64,000 nucleotides of DNA from Halolamina pelagica (GTDB taxonomy: Archaea > Halobacteriota > Halobacteria > Halobacteriales > Haloferacaceae). Made by a program: the position numbers and the translations under genes. The stretch lies in the NCBI RefSeq assembly GCF_900115675.1, contig NZ_FOXI01000006.1:62001-126000 (forward strand), read 5' to 3'. Below are positions 41,627-49,287 of this stretch, piece by piece. How positions within the stretch are numbered: position 1 is the first letter of the stretch; each line of letters starts with the position of its first letter. The notes under the pieces were generated by a model. That model was given only the letters and a program-made list of their open reading frames with translations. It ran no database searches and was not told the DNA's origin.

Positions 41627-42568
41627 TCAGACGAGCACGCGCTCCAGCGACACGGCCTCGCCCGACTCGGCCGCCGGGTCGCCGACCAGTTTCCCGAGAC
41701 AGACCGCGCTGCCGTCGGGCGTGTAGCACGCGAGCAGGTCGTCGTCGCCGGGATCGAGGCCCGCTGTGGCGTCGTCGACATCATCGGACTGCGTCCGATT
41801 GGCAGACTGGCTTCGCCAGTCGACCTCGACGATCCCCGGCGCGTAGACGGGTGCGCCCTCGGCCACCTCCCGGGCGGCGCTGCGGGCGATCGTGACCGCG
41901 GGCAGGTGCGCCATGGCGCGCTCGGCGGGCGAGACCACCTCGCGGAGGAACGCCTCGTGATCGTCCTCGCGCGCCCACGCGATCCCGTCCGCGAGATCCT
42001 GCAGGGTCACGAGGTCGGTGTCGTCGAACGGGTCGGTCGCGACGCGGCGGAGGGCGCCCATGTGCCCGCCGGTCCCGAGCGCCAGCCCGATGTCGTGACA
42101 GAGCTTCCGGATGTACGTGCCGCTCTCACAACGGATCCGCAGGAGCGCCTGCCGCTCGTCGAGTTCCAGCAGGTCGAGGTCGTAAATCTCCCGGGAGCGC
42201 AGGCGCCGGGCGACGGCGCTCTTCCGGGGCGGCTTCTGGTAGATCTCGGTCTCGAACTCCGCCAGCGTGGCTTCGGCGTCCGTCGGCGGGAACCCGTGGA
42301 GTTCGAGGACGGCGACGTACTCCTTCGCCCCTTCGAGGAAGACGGGCGCGAGCCGGGTCGCGTCGCCGAGCATCGTCGGCAGACAGCCCGTGACTTTCGG
42401 GTCGAGCGTGCCCGCGTGCGCGGCGCGGTCGACGCCCGCGAGGTCCCGGACCCACGCCGCCACCTGGTGGGCCGAGGGGCCGGCGGGCTTGTCGAGGTTG
42501 ACGACGCCGAAGGAGAGGAGCGCCTCGACGGTGCGCTCGCCCGGCGGATCGCGGAGTGGGTCGGTCAC
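41627..42568 (-). CDS. truB: tRNA/rRNA pseudouridine synthase TruB/Cbf5
   Basis: A 313-residue archaeal Cbf5-type enzyme, the catalytic subunit of H/ACA guide-RNA complexes. The catalytic Asp is in HAGTLDPKVTGCLPTML (near residues 51-67). RCESGTYIRKLCHDIG (near 148-163) is the second conserved block, and a PUA domain forms the C-terminus (from about 225). The PUA region carries an extra segment (near residues 249-262) with WRSQSANRTQSDDVDD, encoded across two adjacent triloop hairpins at 41783-41821. Start GTG 42568, 2 bp after the cmk stop. Confidence 0.93.
   Translation of the reverse strand: MTDPLRDPPGERTVEALLSFGVVNLDKPAGPSAHQVAAWVRDLAGVDRAAHAGTLDPKVTGCLPTMLGDATRLAPVFLEGAKEYVAVLELHGFPPTDAEATLAEFETEIYQKPPRKSAVARRLRSREIYDLDLLELDERQALLRIRCESGTYIRKLCHDIGLALGTGGHMGALRRVATDPFDDTDLVTLQDLADGIAWAREDDHEAFLREVVSPAERAMAHLPAVTIARSAAREVAEGAPVYAPGIVEVDWRSQSANRTQSDDVDDATAGLDPGDDDLLACYTPDGSAVCLGKLVGDPAAESGEAVSLERVLV
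41783..41821. repeat. two tandem GNA-triloop hairpins inside truB
   Basis: ATCGGAC-TGC-GTCCGAT (41783-41799) and GACTGGC-TTC-GCCAGTC (41805-41821) are two perfect 7-bp stems with three-base loops, 5 bp apart. On the coding strand the loops are GCA and GAA, each closed by C-G. They encode an apparent insert in the TruB PUA region. Confidence 0.75.
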
Positions 42569-42570
42569 GG

Positions 42571-43149
42571 TCAGAAGTCGTAGCGGACACCCTCGACGGG
42601 GTACTTGCCTTCGTCCTCTGCGGGGTCGTAGCGCTCGACGGCGGCGGTGAGCATGTCCGGTACCACGGCCTCCCCCCACCGTCCGGTGTTGATCGCGGCG
42701 TCGTAGATGCTCAGGTCGTGGATGTCGATGTCGTAGAGGTCGGCGTAGCGCTTGGCCTCGCTCTGCTCGCGGCGCTCCGTGACCGCACGGGCCTCCGCGA
42801 CGGTCTTGTCCTCGCGGTCGGCGATGCGCTCGGCGCGCACGTCGAGCGGGGCGTCGAGCCAGAACCGCAGATCCGCGTGCTCGGCCGCGAGCCAGCCGGC
42901 GAGTCGGGACTCGAGCAGCACGTCCTCCCGGGTGGCGGCGATCGTGCGCAGGCGCCGGTCGAGGTCGCGGTCGATCTGGTCCTCCTCCTCGGCGAGTTCG
43001 TTGAACTCGACGGGGGTGTAGCCCCGCTCGTCGGCGAGTTCGCGGAAGATGTCGCCGCCGCTGATGTGTTCGAGGTCGAAACGCTCCGCGAGCAGTTCGG
43101 CGTTCGTGCTCTTCCCGCTGCCCGGCGGGCCGGAGACGGTGAGTAACAT
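42571..43149 (-). CDS. cmk: cytidylate kinase
   Basis: A 192-residue NMP kinase that phosphorylates CMP/dCMP. The P-loop is [14 protein letters not shown] (near residues 5-18), and the archaeal-type block [17 protein letters not shown] (near 29-45) follows. Lid and base-binding segments are [11 protein letters not shown] and [14 protein letters not shown] 43149 was chosen over a GTG two codons upstream. The truB gene begins 2 bp after its stop, so they form an operon. Confidence 0.95.
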   Translation of the reverse strand: MLLTVSGPPGSGKSTNAELLAERFDLEHISGGDIFRELADERGYTPVEFNELAEEEDQIDRDLDRRLRTIAATREDVLLESRLAGWLAAEHADLRFWLDAPLDVRAERIADREDKTVAEARAVTERREQSEAKRYADLYDIDIHDLSIYDAAINTGRWGEAVVPDMLTAAVERYDPAEDEGKYPVEGVRYDF

Positions 43150-43259
43150 AGCCACTCTCGCGGGCAGAGGGGCAAAATCGTTGCCGTTCGCGGTCGACGC
43201 CGTGGGAGGGAGTCACGCTCTCCCGCCAGCGCTTTGGACCGCCGTCCCGAGCACCGCGC

Positions 43260-43973
43260 ATGAACGTCCCCGATTCGGTCGCCACCGCCCTCGCCGACCG
43301 CGACGTGGCGGGCACGACCTGCCTCGAGGCCGGCGCCGGCGTGGGGAACGCCACCGCCGGCCTCCTCGACGCTGGCGTCGAGTTCGTCTACGCGATCACC
43401 GACCGCGCGGACCACGCCGAGGGCGTCCGCGAGCGCTTCCCGGACGACGACCGCGTGGAACTGATCGAGGCCGACCTGCGCGAGATCCCGCTGCCGGACG
43501 ACGCGATCGACGCGGTCACCGCCCACGCGCTGTTCAACGTGCTCCCGAACGACGTCGCGGCGCCGATCGCCGCCGAACTCACCCGCGTCGCCGCGCCGGG
43601 CGCGACGCTGGTCGTCGACGACTACGACCCGATGCCGCCCGAGTCGCCCGTGCGGCAGCTGTTCGGCGTCGAGAACGCCGCCGCCGAGTTGGCGGGCGCA
43701 CGACCGGCGCTGACGTTCTACCCCGCCGACGGCTTGCGACGCCTGTTCGGCGGGCACGGCTGGGACCACGACCGCACGCGGTCGATCCTGGAGCCGGTGC
43801 CGTGGACCGAGAGTCACCTCACGGCCCACACCGCGGAAGTTCGCGGGCACGCGGCGTCGCTGCCGGACGCGCTCGGAAAGCCGCTGGTCACCGAGGCCGA
43901 ACGGCTGGCGAAGGCGACCGGGCACAGCGACGAGGGACGGATGTACAGCATCGCGATGACGCTGTCCGGGTAG
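43260..43973 (+). CDS. class I SAM-dependent methyltransferase
   Basis: A 237-residue methyltransferase. Motif I is LEAGAGVGNATAGLLDAG (near residues 22-39) and the acidic post-motif is in VELIEADLREIPLPDDAIDAV (near 64-84), typical of UbiE/SmtA-type small-molecule methyltransferases. The substrate is unknown. It is divergent from cmk. Confidence 0.88.
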   Translation: MNVPDSVATALADRDVAGTTCLEAGAGVGNATAGLLDAGVEFVYAITDRADHAEGVRERFPDDDRVELIEADLREIPLPDDAIDAVTAHALFNVLPNDVAAPIAAELTRVAAPGATLVVDDYDPMPPESPVRQLFGVENAAAELAGARPALTFYPADGLRRLFGGHGWDHDRTRSILEPVPWTESHLTAHTAEVRGHAASLPDALGKPLVTEAERLAKATGHSDEGRMYSIAMTLSG

Positions 43974-43997
43974 CCGACCCGTGAGTGTGTAGCCTCC

Positions 43998-44002
43998 TTT
44001 TT
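43998..44002 (+). promoter_or_regulatory. T-run TATA-like box before moeA
   Basis: TTTTT lies 27-31 nt before the ATG at 44029. It is probably the promoter of the moeA-moeA operon; it may also help end the preceding methyltransferase transcript, whose stop is 25 bp upstream. Confidence 0.4.
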
Positions 44003-44028
44003 CACCACGGGGGCGCTACCCCCCGCTA

Positions 44029-45267
44029 ATGAGCACCGACCGGAAGCAGTCCGGCTTCAAGCAACGAACTCGGGTCGACGACGCACTGGCGGCGCTGCAC
44101 GACGCCGTCGATCCCCACGGCCGCGTCGAACATCTGCCGCTCCAGGAGGCGGACGGGCGCACGCTGGCGACGACGCTCGAGGCGCCCGCGAACGTGCCGT
44201 CGGCCCCGGAGGCGGCGATGGACGGCTTCGCGGTCCGGGCGGGCGACAGCTTCGGCGCCTCCGACCGCTCGCCGGAAGTCCTGCGGGTCGTCGACGATGA
44301 CCCGACCGAGGGCACCGTCGGCCCGAACCAGGCGCTCCGGGTCCACACCGGGAGCGCGCTCCCGGAGGGCGCCGACGCCGTGGTGAAGATCGAACAGGCC
44401 GAACCGATCGCCGACGAGGTCGAGGTCTTCGACGCCGTCGCCGAGGGCGAGAACGTCGCCCCCGCGGGCGAGGACGTGACGGAAGGCCAGCACCTCTACG
44501 ATCCCGGCGCCGTGCTGCGCCCCTCCGACCTCGGCCTGCTGAAGTCGGTCGGCTTCACCGAGGTTCCGGTCTTCGAGAAGCCCGACGTGACGGTGATCCC
44601 GACCGGCGACGAACTGGTCCAGGAGAACCCCGGCCCCGGCGAGACCATCGAGACCAACGGCCTCACCGTCGCGCGGTTCGTCGATCGCTGGGGCGGCGAG
44701 CCGACCGAACTCGACCCGGTCGAGGACGACGAGGGCGCGCTGAAGGCGGCGATCCGCTCGGGGCTCGACGGCGACCTCGTCGTCACCTCCGGCGGGTCGT
44801 CGGTGGGGCAGCGCGACCTGCTGCCCGAGGTGCTCGAGGACCTCGGCGAGATCGTCGTCCACGGCGTCGCGCTCAAGCCCGGCCACCCGTTCGGGTTCGC
44901 GGTCTGTGAGGGGACGCCCGTGCTGATGCTGCCCGGCTACCCCGTCGCGACGATCGTCAACGCCGTGCAGTTCCTCCGCCCGGCGGTGAAGCGCGCGATG
45001 GACGCGCCGCTACCGCCCCATCCGACCACCGAGGCGAAACTGGAGCGGAAGATCGCCAGCGAACCCGGCGTCCGGACGTTCGCCCGCGTGACACTCGAAG
45101 CACGGGAGGACGACCCCCTGCCGGCGGCGGTTCCGACCCGGGTTTCGGGCTCGGGCGTGCTGTCGAGCGTCGCGCTCGCGGACGGCTGGGTCGTCGTCGA
45201 CGAGGCCGCGGAGGGGATCGACGCGGGCGAGACCGTCGCGGTCCAGAACTGGGAGGCGAGCCGATGA
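44029..45267 (+). CDS. moeA: molybdopterin molybdenumtransferase MoeA
   Basis: A 412-residue gephyrin/MoeA-type enzyme that inserts molybdate into molybdopterin-AMP. Domain III motifs are SAPEAAMDGFAVRAGD (near residues 62-77) and VHTGSALPEGADAVVKIE (near 105-122). The MoaB/Mog-like domain has VTVIPTGDELV and LVVTSGGSSVGQRD (near 245-262), plus HGVALKPGHPFGFA. The C-terminal domain IV is present. The second moeA overlaps its end by 4 bp. Confidence 0.95.
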   Translation: MSTDRKQSGFKQRTRVDDALAALHDAVDPHGRVEHLPLQEADGRTLATTLEAPANVPSAPEAAMDGFAVRAGDSFGASDRSPEVLRVVDDDPTEGTVGPNQALRVHTGSALPEGADAVVKIEQAEPIADEVEVFDAVAEGENVAPAGEDVTEGQHLYDPGAVLRPSDLGLLKSVGFTEVPVFEKPDVTVIPTGDELVQENPGPGETIETNGLTVARFVDRWGGEPTELDPVEDDEGALKAAIRSGLDGDLVVTSGGSSVGQRDLLPEVLEDLGEIVVHGVALKPGHPFGFAVCEGTPVLMLPGYPVATIVNAVQFLRPAVKRAMDAPLPPHPTTEAKLERKIASEPGVRTFARVTLEAREDDPLPAAVPTRVSGSGVLSSVALADGWVVVDEAAEGIDAGETVAVQNWEASR

Positions 45268-47168
45268 GCGACCGCAAGGAGTTCCGCGACCTCACCGAGC
45301 CGGCGCAGGCCCACGAGGCCATCGCGTCGCTGGACCTGGCAGCCGACCCCGAGACCGTCCCGCTGGAGGAGGCCCGCGGCCGGATCCTCGCCGAGCGCGT
45401 CGACGCCGACCTCGACGTGCCGGGATTCGACCGGGCGTCGATGGACGGCTACGCGGTCCGGGCGAGCGACACCTTCGGTGCCGACGAGGCCGACCCCGCG
45501 GTGCTCGATCTCGCGGGCGCGGTCCACGCCGGCAGCGAGCCGGACGTGTTCGTCGCCGAGGGCGAGTGCGCCGAGATCTCGACGGGCGCGGTGATGCCCG
45601 ACGGCGCCGACGCGGTCGTGATGGTCGAGCGGACCGACGAGGCCGCCGGCGAGGACGAGGCCATCGAGATCCGGACCTCGGTCGCGCCCGGGGACCACGT
45701 GATGCCCGCCGGCGCCGACATCGCCGCCGGCCAGCGCGCGCTGGGCCCCGGCACCGAACTCACGCCGCGCGAGATCGGCCTGCTCTCGGCGCTCGGGCGC
45801 GCCGAGGTCGAAGTCCGGGGCCAGCCGACGGTCGGGATCGTCTCGACCGGCGACGAACTGGTCCGACCCGGCGGGGACCTGAACAGCGACGCCGGCCAGA
45901 TCTACGACGTGAACAGCTACACCATCGCGTCCGGCGTCGAGGAAGTGGGGGGGGAGGCGGAGCTCTACCCCCACGCCGGCGACGACATGGCGGCGATGGA
46001 GGAGGCACTGACGACCGCCGCCGAGGAGTGCGATCTGGTGCTCTCCTCGGGATCGACCTCCGCCTCCGCGGTCGACGTGGTGTACCAGGTCATCGAGGAC
46101 CGCGGCGAACTCCTGCTCCACGGCGTCTCCGTGAAGCCGGGGAAACCGATGCTCGTCGGCCGCCTCGAGGACAGCGCCTACGTGGGCCTGCCGGGCTATC
46201 CGGTTTCGGCACTCACGATCTTCCGCACCTTCGTCGCGCCGGCGATCCGCCGGGCTGCGGGGGTGCCGGAACCCAGAACGGCGACCGTCGAGGGGACGCT
46301 CGCGACCGAGGAGCGCTACAGCGAGGGCCGCACCCGGCTGATGCCGGTCGGGCTCGTCGAGAACGAGGCCGGCGAGACGCTCGTCTACCCGGTCGACAAG
46401 GGCTCGGGCGCGACCACCAGCCTCGTCGAGGCCGACGGCGTCGTCGAGGTCGACGCCGACACCGAGTACCTCGCGGAGGGCGAACACGTCCGCGTGACGC
46501 TGTTCTCGCCGAGCGTCCGGACGCCGGCAGTCCTCGCGTTCGGCGAGGACGATCCGGCGTTCTCCCGCCTGCTGGATCGGCTCGGGTCGAGCCGGTTCCT
46601 CCCCGTCGGCTCCCGGGAGGGGCTGCGACGCCTGCGTGACGGCCTTCCGGACGCCGCCGTCGTCGCCGGCCCGGTCCGCCGGGAGGTCGAGGCGGTCGAA
46701 CTCGGGGCGTGGGAGCGCGAGTGGGGGCTGATCGTGCCCGAGGGCAACCCCGCGGGGATCGACGGGTTCGGCACGCTGGTCGACGGCGACCTGCGGTTCG
46801 TCAACCTCGATACGGCGACCGGTCTCAGGGCCAGCGCCGACGCCGAACTGGAACGCCTCGCCGCGGCGCGTGACGCCGACGCCGCGGACCTGCAGGCCGC
46901 CATCGACGGCTACGAGTTCACGCTCAAGGCCCACGAGAGTCCCACGCGGCGCGTCCTCGCGGGCGACGCCGAGGCCGACACCGGCCTCGGCCTGCGCGCG
47001 ACCGCCGAGAAGTTGGGACTCGGGTTCGTCCCGGTCGACACGCAGACCGTCCGGGTTCGGGCCAATCCCGCACGCGTCGGGAAACAGGGCGTCGAGGACC
47101 TGAAAGCCGCCCTCTCCGGCGTCGACGAGGTGCTGGCCGAACTGCCGGGGTTCACCGCCGCGGAGTGA
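45264..47168 (+). CDS. MoeA fused to a periplasmic-binding-like domain
   Basis: A 634-residue protein. Residues 1 to about 405 repeat the MoeA pattern (RASMDGYAVRASD, ISTGAVMPDGADAVVMVER, VGIVSTGDELV, LVLSSGSTSASAVD, HGVSVKPGKPM). Residues about 415-634 form a PBP-like domain (VLAFGEDDPAFSRLL, AAVVAGPVRREVEAVEL, GLIVPEGNPAGIDG, LGLGFVPVDTQTVRV), related to LysR-effector or molybdate-sensing domains fused to MoeA in archaea. The domain may sense molybdate or substrate. In the catalytic loop GGSS of the first gene is replaced by GSTS. It overlaps the preceding moeA by 4 bp. Confidence 0.93.
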   Translation: MSDRKEFRDLTEPAQAHEAIASLDLAADPETVPLEEARGRILAERVDADLDVPGFDRASMDGYAVRASDTFGADEADPAVLDLAGAVHAGSEPDVFVAEGECAEISTGAVMPDGADAVVMVERTDEAAGEDEAIEIRTSVAPGDHVMPAGADIAAGQRALGPGTELTPREIGLLSALGRAEVEVRGQPTVGIVSTGDELVRPGGDLNSDAGQIYDVNSYTIASGVEEVGGEAELYPHAGDDMAAMEEALTTAAEECDLVLSSGSTSASAVDVVYQVIEDRGELLLHGVSVKPGKPMLVGRLEDSAYVGLPGYPVSALTIFRTFVAPAIRRAAGVPEPRTATVEGTLATEERYSEGRTRLMPVGLVENEAGETLVYPVDKGSGATTSLVEADGVVEVDADTEYLAEGEHVRVTLFSPSVRTPAVLAFGEDDPAFSRLLDRLGSSRFLPVGSREGLRRLRDGLPDAAVVAGPVRREVEAVELGAWEREWGLIVPEGNPAGIDGFGTLVDGDLRFVNLDTATGLRASADAELERLAAARDADAADLQAAIDGYEFTLKAHESPTRRVLAGDAEADTGLGLRATAEKLGLGFVPVDTQTVRVRANPARVGKQGVEDLKAALSGVDEVLAELPGFTAAE

Positions 47169-47809
47169 TGGCCCGGCGCCGGATCCTCGCGCTCGGCGAC
47201 TCCTACACGATCGGCACGGGGGTCGACGCGGACGAGCGCTGGGTGTCGAAGCTCGCGGATCGACTGCGCGACGAGGGCGAACCGGTCGCCGACCCGGTCG
47301 TGATCGCCGAGAACGGCTGGACGACCGACGACTTGGACGAGGGTATCGACACAGCAGTCGCCGGCACGCGGTCGGCCGTCGACGGCGACGCGGGAGTGGC
47401 GGGCCCGTTCGACCTCGTGACCCTCCTGATCGGCGCGAACAACTGCTTCCAGGGCGAGCCACCCGCCGAGTTCGCGCCGAAGTTCCGCGCGATGCTGGAT
47501 CGCGCGCTCGGCTTCGCCGCGGACCCCGACTCCGTGGTCGTGCTCACCGTCCCGGACTACACGCTCACCCCCGTCGGACGGGAGAACGACCCCGACGAGC
47601 ACGCCGAGCGACTGGAACGGTACAACGAGATCGTCCGGAAGGAAGCGGGAGCGCGGGGGACGCGGCTCGTCGACGTGGTGCCGCCGTCGAGGGCGGTGGT
47701 GGATCGCCCCGACCTGATCGCCGGCGACGACCTCCACCCCGCGCCGGCCCAGCACGACCTGTTTCTGGATCGGATCGGTCCGGTCGCCCGCGAGGCGATA
47801 GGGGATTAG
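47168..47809 (+). CDS. SGNH/GDSL-family hydrolase
   Basis: A 213-residue esterase/lipase-like hydrolase. Block I is ILALGDSYTIGTGV (near residues 6-19, Ser12), block III is LIGANNCF (near 93-100), and the Asp-x-x-His dyad is AGDDLHPAP near residues 187-195. All catalytic elements are present. It follows the second moeA directly, with its ATG overlapping the TGA by one base. It ends in a 4-bp overlap with the HAD gene on the other strand. Substrate unknown. Confidence 0.9.
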   Translation: MARRRILALGDSYTIGTGVDADERWVSKLADRLRDEGEPVADPVVIAENGWTTDDLDEGIDTAVAGTRSAVDGDAGVAGPFDLVTLLIGANNCFQGEPPAEFAPKFRAMLDRALGFAADPDSVVVLTVPDYTLTPVGRENDPDEHAERLERYNEIVRKEAGARGTRLVDVVPPSRAVVDRPDLIAGDDLHPAPAQHDLFLDRIGPVAREAIGD

Positions 47810-48453
47810 TTCCGGAGAACGCGGTCGTCGAGGTCGGTGAACCGCTCGACGCGGTGGTCCGCGAGGACGCACTGGCCGCGGCGCTCCGGCCCGTGGCGCT
47901 CGACGTGGACCGCGTCGAGGCCGGCGTTCCAGGCCGCGCCCACGTCGCTGGAGCCGTCGCCGGCCAACACGCCGTCGCCGGCGGGATCGACGCCGAGTCG
48001 ATCCATCGTGTGGTGGACCGGCTCGGGGTCGGGCTTCCAACCCAGGTCGTCCGAGCAGGTGACGAACGCGTCGAACCGCGAGCGCAGGTCGAGGTGGTCG
48101 ACGACGTGGTTCGCGAGGAAGGGCGCGCAGTGGGTGACGACGCCGACCGGGCGGCCCGCGCGATCGAGTTCGTCGAGCAGGGCGGCGGCGTCGTCGTGGA
48201 CGAAGGTCGCCTCGGCGCGGGCCGCGGGGTCCTCGGCCTCGTGGAGGGCGGGCCAGAACGTCCCCGGGTCGAGCCCCATCGCCTGCAGTTTCTCGCTGCG
48301 GGGGCCGCCGAGGCCGTGCCAGAGGGTCTCCACCTCCTCGTGGGTGAACTCCCGGCCCAGCCGGTCGCCGACCGCCTCGAACACCCGGTGGCGGTAGCGG
48401 GGCTCCACGTCGACGACCGTGCCGTCGAGGTCGAGGAGCCAGAAGTCGTACAT
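47806..48453 (-). CDS. HAD-superfamily hydrolase
   Basis: A 215-residue phosphoglycolate-phosphatase-like protein. The nucleophile motif is DLDGTVVDVEP (residues about 8-18), motif II is in VGVVTHCAP, motif III is the Lys in LGWKPDPEPV, and motif IV is VLAGDGSSDVGAAWNAG. All four motifs for phosphatase activity are kept, and there is a helical cap. The substrate cannot be told. Confidence 0.9.
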   Translation of the reverse strand: MYDFWLLDLDGTVVDVEPRYRHRVFEAVGDRLGREFTHEEVETLWHGLGGPRSEKLQAMGLDPGTFWPALHEAEDPAARAEATFVHDDAAALLDELDRAGRPVGVVTHCAPFLANHVVDHLDLRSRFDAFVTCSDDLGWKPDPEPVHHTMDRLGVDPAGDGVLAGDGSSDVGAAWNAGLDAVHVERHGPERRGQCVLADHRVERFTDLDDRVLRN

Positions 48454-48546
48454 GGGGCGACAGCTAGCGGGTACGGGGGTAAGTGCTTTTCTGCCGCGGG
48501 CCCACGCGTCGTGAGCACGAGAATCGACCGCGTCGGTTCTCGGCGG

Positions 48547-48942
48547 TCAGACAGCCTCGGTCTCCACCACGTGCACCGACGAGCCGAGGTACTGGTGGAC
48601 CACCTCGTCGACGCTCGCGGCGTTGAACCGCGAGAGGTCCGTCCCGATCTCGGTTCGGAGCGCCTCGAGGTACTCGTCGTCGGCCCGGAGTTCGGAGAAC
48701 GACAGCGAGACCACCTCGACGCCGAGCCAGTCGCTCGCGGCCTCCCGCAGCGGCGCCTCGTCGCCGATATCGCCGTGCCAGAGCCGGTCGCGGAAGAACA
48801 GCCAGTCGATCCGCTCGGGGCCGGGTTCGACGCCCGGCACGGGCGCGAACAGCCGCAGCGTCGTCTCGAAGCGGTTCGGATCAAGCGCGGCACCGTCGCT
48901 CGGGACGCGGAACGCCGCCTCGAAGGTGTAGGCGGCCTTCAT
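48547..48942 (-). CDS. LWR-salt family protein
   Basis: A 131-residue protein matching the halophile-restricted family named for an LWR motif. Here the segment reads WLFFRDRLWHGDIGDEAPL (near residues 46-64), so the third residue of the motif is His instead of Arg. Other family-like segments are FRVPSDGAALDPNRFETTLRL and HQYLGSSVHVVETEAV at the C-terminus. Function unknown. It lies between the HAD gene and the pterin dehydratase, all on the minus strand. Confidence 0.8.
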   Translation of the reverse strand: MKAAYTFEAAFRVPSDGAALDPNRFETTLRLFAPVPGVEPGPERIDWLFFRDRLWHGDIGDEAPLREAASDWLGVEVVSLSFSELRADDEYLEALRTEIGTDLSRFNAASVDEVVHQYLGSSVHVVETEAV

Positions 48943-48967
48943 CGCCGGGGACGCGGGAGGGGAGCCA

Positions 48968-49243
48968 TCAGTACTCGCCGTCGGTGTAGTCCGCCAGCCG
49001 GAGGTCCTTCTCGGTGACGTTGCCGACCTCGTGGGTGGTGAAGCGCACCTCCACCTCGTCGTAGCGCAGCGTGATCTCGGGGTGGTGGGCCTCCGCCTCG
49101 GCGAGGTCGGCCACGTCGTTCACGAACCGGACGGCGCTGCCGTAGCTGTCGAACTCGTAGGTCCGGATGATCTCGTCGCCGTCGAACCGCCAGTCCTCGG
49201 GGAGTTTGCGCTCGATCTCGTCGTCGTCGAGTGGGTCGGCCAT
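48968..49243 (-). CDS. pterin-4a-carbinolamine dehydratase (PCD/DCoH)
   Basis: A 91-residue enzyme with the signature EAEAHHPEITLRYDEVEVRFTTHEVGNVTEKD (split near residues 49-80), which contains the catalytic His-His and the downstream His and Asp. In bacteria it recycles the pterin of aromatic amino acid hydroxylases and may take part in molybdopterin metabolism. No hydroxylase is adjacent. The 25-bp gap to the LWR-salt gene suggests co-transcription. Confidence 0.93.
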   Translation of the reverse strand: MADPLDDDEIERKLPEDWRFDGDEIIRTYEFDSYGSAVRFVNDVADLAEAEAHHPEITLRYDEVEVRFTTHEVGNVTEKDLRLADYTDGEY

Positions 49244-49287
49244 ACCCGGGTAGTCGGGTGGGAGGGAGGAAAAGGTTCGCCCGGCGA

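Noticed and set aside
47508-47522. CGGCTTCGCCG, which also looks like a TTC-triloop hairpin
   Set aside because: Only 4 bp of stem, in an ordinary coding stretch (GFAAD) where such a sequence is expected by chance in this base composition.
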